A DNA stretch of 64,000 nt, from positions 70,884 through 134,883 of the forward strand of contig NMRB01001752.1 of the NCBI GenBank assembly GCA_002633025.1. Direction: 5' to 3'. Shown here piece after piece: positions 1-10,467 of the stretch. A program made the translations under genes and the position numbers. The notes under the pieces are model-generated. The model was not told where the DNA came from and ran no database searches. It was given only the letters and a program-made list of their open reading frames with translations. The stretch's first letter is position 1, and the number at the start of each line of letters is the position of its first letter. Source of the DNA: Notospermus geniculatus (Eukaryota > Nemertea > Pilidiophora > Heteronemertea > Lineidae).

Positions 1-2
1 TC

Positions 3-420
3 AGATTTAATCAGGAAGAAAGGTGAAGGGAGGTATTCCTTTCGTTACCGGTATCAAAATCTAGCAGTGCCAGTATCGTCCGATATGGTCGCAGAAGTTT
101 CACTTTTGAAGCAGCTAGAATATGGAATAGTTTACCAGCTGAGCATCTCCGAGCCTGTACTCCATATACAGTGAATTCAGGTCTCTGCTGAATAGCTGGG
201 ACATGTGGGATGGTGAAGAGTGCAATTGCGCTGTGTAGATGATTGTGTATTTTCAGCTCGGGTGCAATTTCATGGTGCTAGGCCTTCGGCCAAGTCGTCA
301 TTTTCTGTAGTTATCATTTTGTTATCTTAATTTACTTTTATTTCATGTTAGTCGGTGGAAAAACTTTGTGCCTCTGCAGTATGTACCGACATTAAATAAA
401 GATTATCTTATCTTATCTTT
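3..420 (+). mobile_element. LINE 3' end (reverse-transcriptase ORF tail plus 3' UTR)
   Basis: The frame ending at the stop at 189-191 reads SFTFEAARIWNSLPAEHLR. This is the typical C-terminal signature (aromatic, AA, WNSLP) of non-LTR retrotransposon ORF2 proteins of the Jockey/CR1/L2 kind. A stop at 24-26 in the same frame means the copy is decayed or frameshifted. The 3' part holds AATAAA near 393 and ends in a short TTATC repeat tail (about 399-420), as many LINEs of this group do. It is a 5'-truncated copy running in from the left edge. The clade cannot be fixed from this tail alone. Confidence 0.75.
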
Positions 421-489
421 ACTTAATGACCATCTGGTCCCCAATAAATCTAAAAATAGCTGAATTCTCAGCGTTGTTTTGAGAAATTG

Positions 490-870
490 CGGGTCAGTGT
501 TTCCGCCAGAGGGGGAGAGGGGAGATGATCCCCTCCACAAAAATTTCAAGGAGGGGATATCCCTGCTCAAGTTTGCAGACTAACCTTTTTCAAATATCAC
601 TATTTTCACTTCAGTAGTGTTTTTCTTTAATTTCTTACATTTCAATTCAAATGCAATTTTCCTGCAGAAGGAAGACTAATTTTGCATTTTTTGGGGGAGT
701 GTAAAAAATGACTCTGGAGGCCATTTTTAACAAAAAAAACTTTTTTTTTTTGAATTTTTTTTCTCCCCCCTTGAAAATCCTGGTGAAAACCCTGGTCATT
801 ATTTAGGCAGATGAACCCAAAGGTTGGACAATTACTAATCAGTGAATCTATAAAAATAACAAGTTGATAC
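490..870 (-). repeat. Copy of an AT-rich/polypurine dispersed repeat
   Basis: This stretch matches, in reverse, the sequence at 34720-34863 and 35570-35745, continuing into 36040-36190. Shared parts are the 'TCCGCCAG' flank, the GGGGAGG purine block, the A/T homopolymers and the 'GCCTCCAGAGTCATTTTT' word. It is useful because it preserves the uninterrupted version (target word ACATT at 637-641) of a site that carries an insertion at 35745-36039. No coding content is visible. Confidence 0.7.
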
Positions 871-879
871 AATATTTTA

Positions 880-2530
880 CGACTTTTTAATGCTTTTTAG
901 TACACATTTCACAAAATTTTGCGACTTTTTTAGGCCTTATTTTATGACTTTTTTATGGGGGAAGAACCCTGTTTTTTTGGGCAAGTTTTGGCTTAGGCCT
1001 ACAATACTCAATAATAGGCACTTAGCTACCGGTATGACATCAATGTCATCACATATACAACTGTATGTGTGTTGTGTAGCTGTAGGCCTAGTTACTACCA
1101 ACGATGACAGCTTCCTTTCAGGCTTGCCCATGGTCATGGATGAGGGCTAGGCCTGTCTCATCTGCAGCCACTCTGTGACTCTGTGAGCCAGCCAGTCAGC
1201 CTTGCCTTGCAACGTGCTCTTGTCTTAGTCTTGCACATGCACAGGTGTACCGGTAGGCCTAAGTGTACATGGTCTGTACATGTTTATAGGCCTACTCGAA
1301 GTTCTCTGGACAAACACCGTCCTGTGCTGTGCGCTTGCACTTGACTTGCATGCAGTTCTGAGACTGAGAGTGAGAGAGTTGGGTTGAGTTGCGGCTTCGC
1401 TGAGGCCTACCTGCCTACAGGCTACATTGAATAGGCCTATAGCAGCATAGGCATCGGCTATAGGCCTAGGCCTATTGATTCAATCAAATCACCAAAAACT
1501 CGAGAAACTGTAACTTTAGACATATGTTGTTACATCAGAAATAAAACCCATATCCATACCATTGCAGAATATGCCCATTCGGGAGCTTAAAATTCATATC
1601 TGCAGGATTTAAAAGTCATTTAAAACCGGGAGAGAGAGAGCATTGTGCCCCATGACTACACTGGCGGCCGCCATTTTGTACACAATCCATGTCACATGAC
1701 TTCAACCAAATTGCAACAGAACAAAGTTTTTGCAAGATTCTTCAGCTATCACAAGTGTGATATCGACTAGCAAGTATTGTAGTTATAAACCACAGTATGG
1801 TGCTCCTTTTGAACTACAATATAAATATTAGACTCTCCCTTGAATTTTAAAAAACACATTTTTCTCAGAACTAGGTCAAACCAAGAAAATCTGGGACGCA
1901 AATCACGTGACTTCTTCAATATCAGCAGCAACATGGCGGAAGGTCAGAGCAGCTTCAAAAACATTGCGAATACAACACCGATTTCTGCAGGGATACATGC
2001 TTTGATTGTTAGTTTAGTGGATGTACAGTAAATATAAGGTCCGTATCTTGATAGAAATTTGATTTCCTCGGCTTAATACGTTGTATATATGCACAAATGT
2101 CGTGGAACTCATTATGGCGCTAAATCGTGCGATCGAAGCCGTCTGCACTGCTGCACGCACGCAGACAGAGTCANTTGGTGGTGGCGGCGGCACCAAAAAA
2201 ACGCTGGTTTTTGTCTGCGATCGATTTGTTCATTTCTCTTGAATTTTTTGTTTTTAAATTTTAGGGATGTTAGATACCGTAAAGCCGTAAATTCTTCTAA
2301 AGTGGTGGGAGGCCTAATTTTCACCCCCTGCTGCCATAGTGAAATTTTAGAACCAGTTGTTGGACGGCTTACCACGTGGCTTTGTTGTTGTCTTTTTAAC
2401 CCACTCACGTCTTAACATGATAGAGGGCATGAAGTAATAACAGGTTTCTAAGGTGAAAGACATAGCTTACAGTTACAGTCATAGACGTTAGTTTATCTAC
2501 ACCTGATAGTGATACTTACATGTACTTCTG
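880..2530. other. No supported gene; TAGGCC-rich spacer
   Basis: I see only short unrelated open frames. Positions 1230-1490 are crowded with TAGGCCTA and overlapping words. A purine run (GAGAGAGAG) lies near 1630. A GGTGGTGGCGGCGGC stretch with an uncalled base lies near 2175. Nothing is recognisable as coding. Confidence 0.6.
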
Positions 2531-2539
2531 GCCAATTTT

Positions 2540-3545
2540 AACACGGTTTGTTCCATAGGCCGCGTCATAAAAAAATCTTAAGCATCGTGCAACCTTCCGC
2601 CTCGAAATTTCTTGCCTCCTCAAATCTTTTTAAAATTTTTTTTCAATTTTTTCCTCCTATTTTTACCATTTTACAACAAACTCTGACGATCCTCAATTGG
2701 GCCATGACTCGTATTTGTAGGCTACTTTTTGAAATAAAAACCTTTTTGAGTTCCTAAGGCAGAGAACGACAAATCATTTTTTTTGCTGGTTGTCCACGGA
2801 CAACCTGAATTCCAGAATTTGGTTGTCCGCATCAAACGTTGATTGCCCGTAGGCCTAGATGAAAGCATTGCATGATAAAGCTGCTCTCAGGGCAGTTGTC
2901 CACGGACAACTGATTGGAGGAAATGGCTTGTCCGTTTGGGAAAATCAGTTGTCCCGGGCGCCCGGACAACCAATTTGTCGTTCACTGTAAGGGTTCGTCC
3001 ATTGTATGATTAAAGCTGCAATGCTTCAAAGCTCTCTTCCTATGATCACATTTCAGTATGACAGTGTATGAGAAATAAAAGAAAAAAAGAAAAACCCTTT
3101 CTCCTTCCTCACTTTTTACAAGTAGGCCTAGGCCTATGACTGTTGCTAAGGCCACATAAAAAAAATCTTTAGTTTAGCATCAGTCAAACTTGTAAAAAGT
3201 GAGGAGGGAGGAGTTTTTTTTTGTTTTTTTTTTAATACTGTACTGTGATCATCGAAAGAGAGCTTGGAAGGAAGCACTGCACCATTTACCATACAATAGA
3301 CAAATCCTTAGTATTAACTCGAAAAAGGTTTTTATTCAAAAAAATATCTGAGTCACCCTGGAAAAGGCATGTGTAGACAAGAAACCACACTTTTTGACAG
3401 AGAACATTATAATGTGAGAAAAAATTGAAAAAAAAAATTTTTTTTGAAAAAAAAGTTTTTTTCCCAAAAAAAATAAATTTTGAGGTGGCGAGAAAATTCG
3501 AGGCGGGCGATGATGCTAAACTAAAGATTTTTTTATGTAGCCTAA
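2540..3545. repeat. Composite copy of the 'AAAAAAATCTTTAGTT' repeat family with foldback
   Basis: Positions 2565-3120 are homologous to 34378-34710: the same order of TTTACCATTTTA, AAATAAAAACC, TTCCTAAGG, GATCACATTTCAGTATG and CTCACTTTTTACAAGTAGG. Positions 3150-3230 and 3240-3545 carry the same family facing the other way. The end words 'AAAAAATCTTTAGTTTAGC' (about 3160) and 'GCTAAACTAAAGATTTTTT' (about 3513) face each other and make a foldback. It is non-coding. Confidence 0.65.
2760..2987. mobile_element. 228-bp CAG-ended MITE with 5-bp target duplication
   Basis: The left end CAGAGAACGACAAAT and the right end (reverse complement CAGTGAACGACAAAT) form a 15-bp terminal inverted repeat. Flanks are TAAGG at 2755-2759 and 2988-2992. 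The related repeat at 34577-34581 has TAAGG once at the same place, so the empty site is visible. Inside are repeated near-palindromes built from GTTGTCC/GGACAAC (about 2793, 2897 and 2950). CAG ends with a 5-bp duplication fit a hAT-like non-autonomous element of the 5-bp group, by inference. Confidence 0.75.
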
Positions 3546-3593
3546 ATTAAAGTTTTTTTGTATGGCCATGATTATGAAAGTGTACCGTAATTT

Positions 3594-3693
3594 CCTGACT
3601 ATAGGGCGCACCTGACTATAAGGCGCACCCCCAATTTCACCCAAAATCTCTGATGAAATCCATACATAAGGCGCACCTCCCTATAATAGTCAG
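3594..3693. repeat. 'GACTATAAGGCGCACC' repeats at the hAT insertion site
   Basis: The unit CTGACTATAAGGCGCACC occurs about three times in degenerate form in 100 bp. The final 6 bp (AGTCAG, 3688-3693) are duplicated on the other side of the hAT element. Confidence 0.6.
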
Positions 3694-4308
3694 CAGGGTT
3701 CGCACGCCTCCTGGAAAACCTGGAATGTCATGGAATTTCGAGTTAACAAAATCCAGGCCTGGAAACCCTTGAAAATCGGCGAAATTGCCTTGATGTCATG
3801 GAATTGTCATGGAAAATCGAGTCGCTTGTCAATAAAGAAAAAACTGCCGCCATTTTGTCCAAGCCGGTTCACGTGATTCAGACTACTGCCCTAACTGAAT
3901 AATCAACCTTGTCCCATGACCGGAACAAATTGCCCCACTCGATCTACTCAACATCTTGAGCTGCTCAAAAATGTGTCGATGGGTCATCGATGGGTGGCCA
4001 ATTAACACCTCTAAATTGGTTACTCAGTGAAACAAAGGCAATTACAACCAATAAATTATAATTCTTTTCTTGTTCGTTCTGAGTTTATTTGTTCTGATTT
4101 GTTCTGATTATTGCAACCTGATTATCGCACGAGCGTCGCTTGGCTGTTTGGTGCCGAGATTGACGTAAGCGCATGCTCTGTTGTGACCATAAAAATGGCG
4201 TCGCAAGGAAGCTTCTTCAGTTATCTGTTTCAACTTCGTGTGCACTGCATCAACTGCGTCGTAATTTTGATCGATTTTCGTGGAGGAAGGATAGAGTTAC
4301 AAGAAAGT

Positions 4309-6976
4309 ATGCCACGGCAGCCGGGAACCTGTAGTTTTCAGGAGCATTGGATATCTAACGATAATTACAAGGACTGGATCGAACGGGATGTTTCCAACAA
4401 GCACAACGCCAGATGCCGTGTGTGTAAGAAATCGTTTGACATTTCTAACATGGGTGAAGCAGCGGTTCGGAGTCACAACAAAGGTGAAAAACATCGCTCA
4501 TTGCTGTCGAAGGTACTGTCATCTCATGCAGGAACGATAGGACCGATTTCGGATTTCTTCAAATCCACAGGCACAGGAAATCGATCGAATACGAATGGAT
4601 CAGTAGTCCCAATCGGTAAGCCTACTGGTATTATAGGCCAAGGTCAAGGAACTCTTCCCTTGGCAACATGCCCAGATACTGATGCATTGCACAGTCCTTG
4701 TGGAACTGGCCTTTCATCTTTTGTGGTGACAGAAGATGTGATTAAGGCAGAGATTTTGTGGACACTGAGGAGCATTGAGCACCATAGCTCATATCATTCT
4801 AATGAGGGGATTGACAAGACATTTCAGAAAATGTTCCCGGATTCTAAGATTGCTCAGCGGTTTTCTTGTGGGGAGAAAAAGACTGCCTATTTGTGTTGTT
4901 TTGGTTTGGCACCCCACTTTTTGGACATTCTGAAGGAGTCTGTGAACAAACAGAACTATGTTCTTCTCTTCGATGAGTCGTTGAATAAGATAACAAAGAG
5001 GAAACAGCTTGATGTCCATGTTCGGTACTGGGACCACAATCAAGTCAAGACACGGTACTTGAATTCAAGCTTCATGGGGCATGCTCAGTCGGAGCTTCTG
5101 CTGGACCACTTCTTGGAGTCAACAGAGATGCTTAATAGAAAAAGGCTGTTTCAGGTAAGCTACTTTCCTGATCTACTAAGTATTAATTTTAATCTTGTTC
5201 AGATTTATTCTGAAAATAACCTCAAAATGGTTGCTGTTATTGTTGTACTGTAAATTATTTGCATGTATTGATTGATGTTACATTTGTTTACTGCTTTTTG
5301 TCTTGATAATTCACAATTCTCAGACAGTCTTTTATATGTCATTTCAGGTTTCAATGGATGGACCAAACGTCAATTGGAAGTTTGTACGCCTGCTTCGAGA
5401 ACATGTCAGAGACACGTGTGATGGATCGTTTGTGAATATCGGGAGCTGTGGTCTCCACATCGTACATGGAGCTTTCAAGGATGCTGCTTCTGCATTTGGA
5501 TGGGAGCTGGATCGTTTCTTTTTTTCGTGTTACACGCTCTTTCATGACACTCCAGCTCGACGTGAGGACTTTCAGACAGTTACAGGCACGAATATTTTCC
5601 CGCTCAAGTTTTGTAAGCATCGCTGGCTGGAGAATGTACCTGTGGCTGAACGTTGTCTACAAATCATACCACAGTTGAGGAAGTATTGTAAGGCTGTTGA
5701 GCAAAAGACTGTTAAGAATCCAAAGACGCAGTCTTATGATACAGTGCAGAAGATGTTGAAGGACCCATCCCTTGAGGTCAAGATGCATGCCTTCGTTTCT
5801 CTGGCTAAACAGGTGACGCCCTTCTTGACAGTTTACCAGACAGACAGGCCAATGCTTCCATTCCTGGCTGAGGATCTATACAAGCTCGTTAAAGGACTCA
5901 TGACTCGAATTGTTCGAAGTGAAATTCTGAAGTCAAATGGTGGAAGTACAAATGGACTAGCCCGAATCGATGTCACAAAATCTGAAAATCTTTGTGTTCA
6001 CCATCGGGTAGACATTGGGTTCAGCAGTGAGGAACTTTTGAAGAAACTGTGTTAAGCAAAGACAGTTAGTGAAAGAAGTGCTTTGGAAATTCGTGCAGAA
6101 TTCAAGACAGGTGTGGTTAAGATGATCACAAAACTTCTTGATAAATGTCCAATGAAGTACACGCTTGTGCAGGCCATGAAATGCTTCGATCCAAGAGAGA
6201 TGATCAAACATCGTGACAGCTGTGTGGAGAAATTCGGCCAAGTGATGAAGTGTCTTGTTGAAGACAAGAAACTAAGTGAACTGAACTGTGATACACTGAG
6301 GATGCAATATATTGCATTTCTGGATGAGGATGTTCCAGAGAACAGTGGTAGATTTCAAAACTTTCGCCCAACCCAGGAATGTGATCGCATCGATGTACTC
6401 TTCCACGAACTCATGCATGGCAGAAATGAATATGAAAAACTGTGGTCTGTGGTGCAGGATCTTCTGCTACTGTCCCACGGACAGGCTACTGTTGAGAGAG
6501 GATTCTCTTTTAACAAAGAAATCGCAGAAGACAACATACAGGAGAGAACTTTCATTGCACAGAGGCTTGTGCTGGACCACATTAAGTCTGTGGGTGGTTC
6601 AATCAATGTGCTCATCAACAAAAAAATGGTCATGGGTGCTGCCGGTGCCAGACAGAGGTACATGGCCTATCTGGACCAGCAAAGAAGAAAGGCTGCAGCA
6701 GAGTCGGATCAAAATTCTAGAAAGAGAAAGGGAATAATGGATGAGATTGAGGAAATGAAGTCAAAGAAAAGACGATTGGAGTCTGATGCCACTTCCCTTG
6801 CGAAGTCTGCAGATGAACTTGCTGAGAAAGCAGAGACTGTAAACACTGTAAAGGAAGTTAGACATTTGATTGCGAAATCGAACAGCCACAGGAATACATC
6901 CAAAGAAAAGCTGGCGAAAGTTAAGGAACTTGATGCAAAACTGAATGAGAAATTGTCAGAGTTGAAGTCTGCTTGA
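4309..6976 (+). pseudogene. hAT-superfamily transposase with BED-type zinc finger, one nonsense codon
   Basis: It would excise and insert the surrounding hAT element. The start at 4309 (MPRQPG) is chosen because the frame upstream is not conserved-looking. Exon 1 runs 4309-5154 with donor CAG|GTAAGC. Exon 2 runs 5348-6976 with acceptor TTTCAG and a phase-0 join giving LFQ|VSMDGPNVNWKF. A BED-like finger (C-x2-C ... H-x4-H in CRVCKKSF...HNKGEKH) lies around residues 44-70. The C-terminal hAT dimerisation block contains SHGQATVERGFS (about 6472-6510). The last 85 residues are a Lys/Glu-rich coiled coil. Spliced length is about 824 codons. The only visible lesion is TAA at 6053-6055, in frame with coding sequence on both sides; it could also be a sequencing error. 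Confidence 0.85.
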
Positions 6977-7002
6977 ATTTCATGTCTACATTGTACATGT
7001 AC

Positions 7003-7537
7003 TAACATTCCTTTAACCACCAGGCTTTAATTCAACAGAGCCTTGTGTCATTGGCTTAGTCTTATGAACTGTAACAGCTAGTAGCATGTAATGAACAAGG
7101 ATTGCTCTGTGAATTTAATTATTTTTTCTACTGTACTAGTACACTGTTTAGTGTTACCATGGCAACTGTTCCTGAGCTTTGAAGTTCTTGCCAAATCATC
7201 ATTTTTGATATCATACATGTATGAGATATTTGTGAAAAGTACAAACACAATCATGAATCTAGTGTACCGGTATTTAATTAGGTAGCGCATGAATATCATT
7301 CCTTTACCACCACCAGGCTTTAATTTATTAACACAGCCTTGTGTAGGGCCTATTGGCTTATGAATAGCCAGTACATGTATAATAGTACTAAGTATATGTA
7401 GCATGTATTGAATAAGGATTGCTCTGTGATGACCATACAAAATGATACTGTACTCTGTTACTTACCAACTGTTCCTGACAAGTTCTTACCAAATCATCAT
7501 TTGTGCAATATGCTATATGAGGTATTTGTAAAAATAA
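7003..7537 (+). repeat. Diverged ~285-bp tandem duplication in the hAT 3' region
   Basis: Two copies (about 7003-7244 and 7288-7537) share, in order, ACCAGGCTTTAATT, AGCCTTGTGT, AAGGATTGCTCTGTGA, AACTGTTCCTGA and CCAAATCATCATTT. It is non-coding and lies between the transposase stop and the right TIR. Confidence 0.75.
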
Positions 7538-7851
7538 ACATTTTTTATTTATATTAGATATGTGTAGTTGGTCTCAATTTCTTGCAAGGTGGATAAGGTA
7601 CATTGACAGACATTATCTTTGGGATGTAAGGTCCGAAAAAACTCTGTCAGTATCTTGCTTTCCATGCCGAAAAGTGTCCTGGAATTTTGCCATTCCTGCC
7701 CTGGAAAGTCCTGGAAATGTCCTGGAAATTTGGGATACAGGAGGTGTACGAACCCTGAGTCAGGTCAAAATACAGTTTAACCCCCAAAAAATTGCTACAA
7801 AAGGTTTTTCAATTGATTCTGATAGGTTTTAGTGTACTTTTTAACATACTA

Positions 7852-8580
7852 ACGTCCCGACCTGAAATTCCGCCAACGTCACGATGACGTCACGCGCGCA
7901 AAAAATCGGCACTTTTTCGGTTGTCGCCTGCATTGTTGAAAGTCTGTGTCATCAGCGACACAAATTCTTGCACGATGTAAAAGAGGCAGATCCACTTTAT
8001 GTTTTCTCAGTTTCTTATTGAAATCTGTTCATCACCTTCAGTTTAAATCTCCGTCAATTGTGTGCGTCACAAGTTTCATGTCGCTCAATTGCTGCTTACG
8101 ACGAATTTGAAAGAAAACGGCAGGCAGTTTCAGTCCAGCTGTCCTGCGTCCCACCTTCATTGATTTACCTTGAAATGTGACTGAACCTAAAGTGTAACCC
8201 AAAGTTGACATTGTTTCCACGTATTTAAGAAAACATTGGGTTTTTCATATTTTTTTCTCCTTTAAAATGAAATTGGCGAAATTGCAGAACCCCCTTTGGT
8301 GGGTGTTTTGTTTGCGCGGTGCTTGAGTTTTGCCTTTCGCACGGGTGCCAACTTGCGACGGCTGATACTCGGGTTATGTACCAATCAATTGACCTTAGTT
8401 TTACAGAGTGCCTCTAATACAGGTGATACTGCAATCGTATCGCGTTATTCAAAAGAATAACCATCACATTTAAAAGAAAACTCAGATAATTCGCAAATTG
8501 GCGAAATTTTAGGCCCCCTCTGGGTGATTAACGTCAAAATTTCGACGTCATACCGCTGGCGAAATTTCAGGTCGGGACGT
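7852..8580. mobile_element. 729-bp TIR element with TA target duplication
   Basis: The ends ACGTCCCGACCTGAAATT and its inverted match (CAGGTCGGGACGT) form a TIR of about 24 bp with one mismatch. TA flanks both sides (7850-7851 and 8581-8582). The opposite palindrome arm has a single TA at the same point (11065-11066), giving a direct empty-site comparison. There is no transposase frame inside. TA duplication fits a Tc1/mariner-class MITE, by inference. Confidence 0.85.
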
Positions 8581-8649
8581 TAAAAGTTTACCAAAGTTGG
8601 ACACCCGGAAAAGTGTTTTTTTCAAGATGGCGCCCAAGATGGCCGCCGA

Positions 8650-9200
8650 AACCTTTGTAATGGTCATAAGTCTGTAACTATCAACTGAAATTTGATGATC
8701 TTGGTGTCTATCCCTAGGTTTTCGGGGGCAAGGAACACATTAAGACAATAAGAAACAATGTTGGCGCATTACGTAACACGAAAATCCAATATGGCGTCAA
8801 ACATGGCCGCCGGCACCTCTGAATGGCCATAAGTCTGTAACTATTAACTCAAATTTGATGATCTTGGTGTCTATCCCTAGGTTTTCGGGGGCAAGGAACA
8901 CATTAAGACAATAAGAAACAATGTTGGCCCATTACGTAACACGGAAATCCAATATGGCGTCAAACATGGCCGCCGACACCTCTGAATGGCCGTAAGTCTG
9001 TAACTATTAACTCAAATTTGATGATCTTGGTGTCTATCCCTATGTTTTGGGGGGCAAGGAACACATCAAGGCCATTAAAAATGACACTGGACCATTACCT
9101 AACAGGTAAGTTCAATATGGCGTCCAACATGGCCACCGGCACCTCCATATAGCCAACTGTTCATCATTCAAATTTGATGATCTTTGTGTCTATTCACAGG
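8650..9200. repeat. ~163-bp tandem repeat, four units
   Basis: Units begin near 8655, 8820, 8982 and 9145. Each carries CATAAGTCTGTAACTAT, AATTTGATGATCTTGGTGTC, a CCTAGGTTTTCGGGGGC-like word and AATATGGCGTC. The other palindrome arm (about 10620-11030) has three units in reverse, so the number changed after the arms separated, or already differed when they joined. Confidence 0.75.
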
Positions 9201-9343
9201 TTTATGAAGGCATGGAACACATTAACACAACTTTGGATGTCACTGAGCTATTGGATCATTATGAAATTCAATTCATGACCATCAACTGTCAACCATCACC
9301 TATTACGCAAACACCTTTGTCCATAAAATAAGTTTTAGAGCGT

Positions 9344-9590
9344 TCAGTTTTGAGTGTAATCCTCCTCCTCCTCAGTATCGACCTCTTGAGTGTTGTTTGG
9401 ATTGTCACAGTTTTCGGTTTGGCAAGGGCCACATGCAGCAGCGCAAGGGAGTCCATAGCGTCTGCAGCTGCATCGGGAGGATTTGTATGCTCCCAAACAG
9501 TTGCAATGGATAATTTTCAAAAGTTAGTCAGGCGCAGCATTCTTTTCAGTCATAATTGGAATTAACTGATCGTTTCACCCATTCAGTTGG
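9344..9590 (-). pseudogene. Cys-rich C-terminus of TE gene, left-arm copy
   Basis: On the minus strand this encodes LIPIMTEKNAAPD, a stop, then a Cys tail (CNCLGAYKSSRCSCRR...CGPC) with an acidic end (DTEEEEDYTQN) and a stop at 9344-9346. It is the inverted partner of the right-arm frame at 10229-10467, with one Cys changed to Tyr. Regularly spaced cysteines recall CXC-type zinc-binding tails. The arrangement with the 9614-9862 fragment shows a deletion of the gene's middle. Confidence 0.65.
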
Positions 9591-9613
9591 ATTCACAGGA
9601 CTTCATGACAGGA

Positions 9614-9862
9614 TCAGATTTCTCCTAAAATTTCTTTCAACAGGTTAATGTTATACACTCTGTGTTCTTGTGACTGCTTGTTTGCGTCAGAACGGAAATA
9701 GATGACATCATTGTCTGTTCTGGAGTAATGAAGGAGCAAGATCAGCAAATCTGTATCCTCACCGACCAACGTTGTGGTGCAATGACGGGATCGTTCAACA
9801 GTGGCCTTAACAGTATCAACTTCTGCATCCCATGGTGACTGAATGATAGGACTGAGGGATTT
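9614..9862 (-). pseudogene. Internal fragment of 'GEDTDLL' TE-associated protein
   Basis: The minus-strand frame contains TTLVGEDTDLLILLLHYS and ends KEILGEI at a stop (9614-9616). From memory of the family, the GEDTDLLxLLL motif marks a large group of uncharacterised, TE-like proteins repeated in marine invertebrate genomes; their enzymatic role is not known to me. The part that normally follows is missing here, but a downstream portion appears on the plus strand from about 9931. About 80 codons remain. Confidence 0.6.
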
Positions 9863-9930
9863 TCTGCATCGGAAAAAAGTCAGCCTTCCAGAAATTAGTG
9901 AAATCTGATCCTGTCATGAGGCCCTGTGCT

Positions 9931-10467
9931 AGTGCATTCACCCTTCAAAACAAATCTCAAGAGGACATATCGAAACTGGGCAAAGACCTGATGGTTGGTC
10001 TCTTTGGTGGCAAGTCTAATGATACGCTGTCATCGCTGCTCCATATCATTTTCACCAAGAAAGTGGCAACTGCTAAAGCATTTGTCACTCCTGAAAGGCT
10101 TCCCTCAACTTCCCCTGCCACAAGATTCCATAGCCCAGCCAATGCGTGTACTTCCAAATTATGGTATGGATGGGCATGGCAAATGAAATGAACCCAACTG
10201 AATGGAGATGGAAGCAGGAAAACGATCAGTTAATTCCAATTATGACCGAAAATAATGCTGCGCCTGACCACGGACCTGACTAACCGCTAACTTTTGAAAA
10301 TTATCCATTGCAACTGTTTGGGAGGATGCAAATCCTCCCGATGCAGCTGCAGACGCTATGGACTCCCTTGCACTGCTGCATGTGGCCCTTGCCAAACCGA
10401 AAACTGTGACAATCCAAACAACACTCAAGAGGTCGATACTGAGGAGGAGGATGACACTCAAAACTGA
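9931..10467 (+). pseudogene. C-terminal part of the same TE protein family, right-arm copy
   Basis: Frame 1 reads AFTLQNKSQEDISKLGKDL and onward to LPSTSPATRFHS. A frameshift near 10140 leads to VYFQIMVWMGMANEMNPTEW, a stop lies at 10281-10283, and a last frame from 10291 gives the tail LLKIIHCNCLGGCKSSRC...CGPCQTENC up to the stop at 10465-10467. The order matches what I recall of the family (a VY.Q...W.G...P.EWGW block followed by a Cys tail). Two frame breaks and one stop make it a pseudogene. Confidence 0.65.

Larger units (their letters stand above)
3694..7757 (+). mobile_element. Full-length hAT transposon, 4064 bp, with TIRs and 6-bp flanking repeat
   Basis: The left end CAGGGTTCGCACGCCTCCTG matches the reverse complement of the right end, CAGGGTTCGTACACCTCCTG. 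Both termini continue with repeated CCTGGAAA words, probable subterminal binding sites. AGTCAG flanks both ends (3688-3693 and 7758-7763). hAT elements usually make 8-bp duplications, but groups with 5 or 6 bp are known, so this looks like a 6-bp member. The element holds one gene, the BED/hAT transposase at 4309-6976. It once had everything needed for autonomy; the internal stop suggests it is now dead. Confidence 0.85.

Noticed and set aside
9350-9565. 71-codon plus-strand frame starting MSVILLLLSIDLL, membrane-like
   Set aside because: It is the antisense of the Cys-tail frame (its acidic end read backwards) and recurs at 10240-10461 only because of the palindrome.
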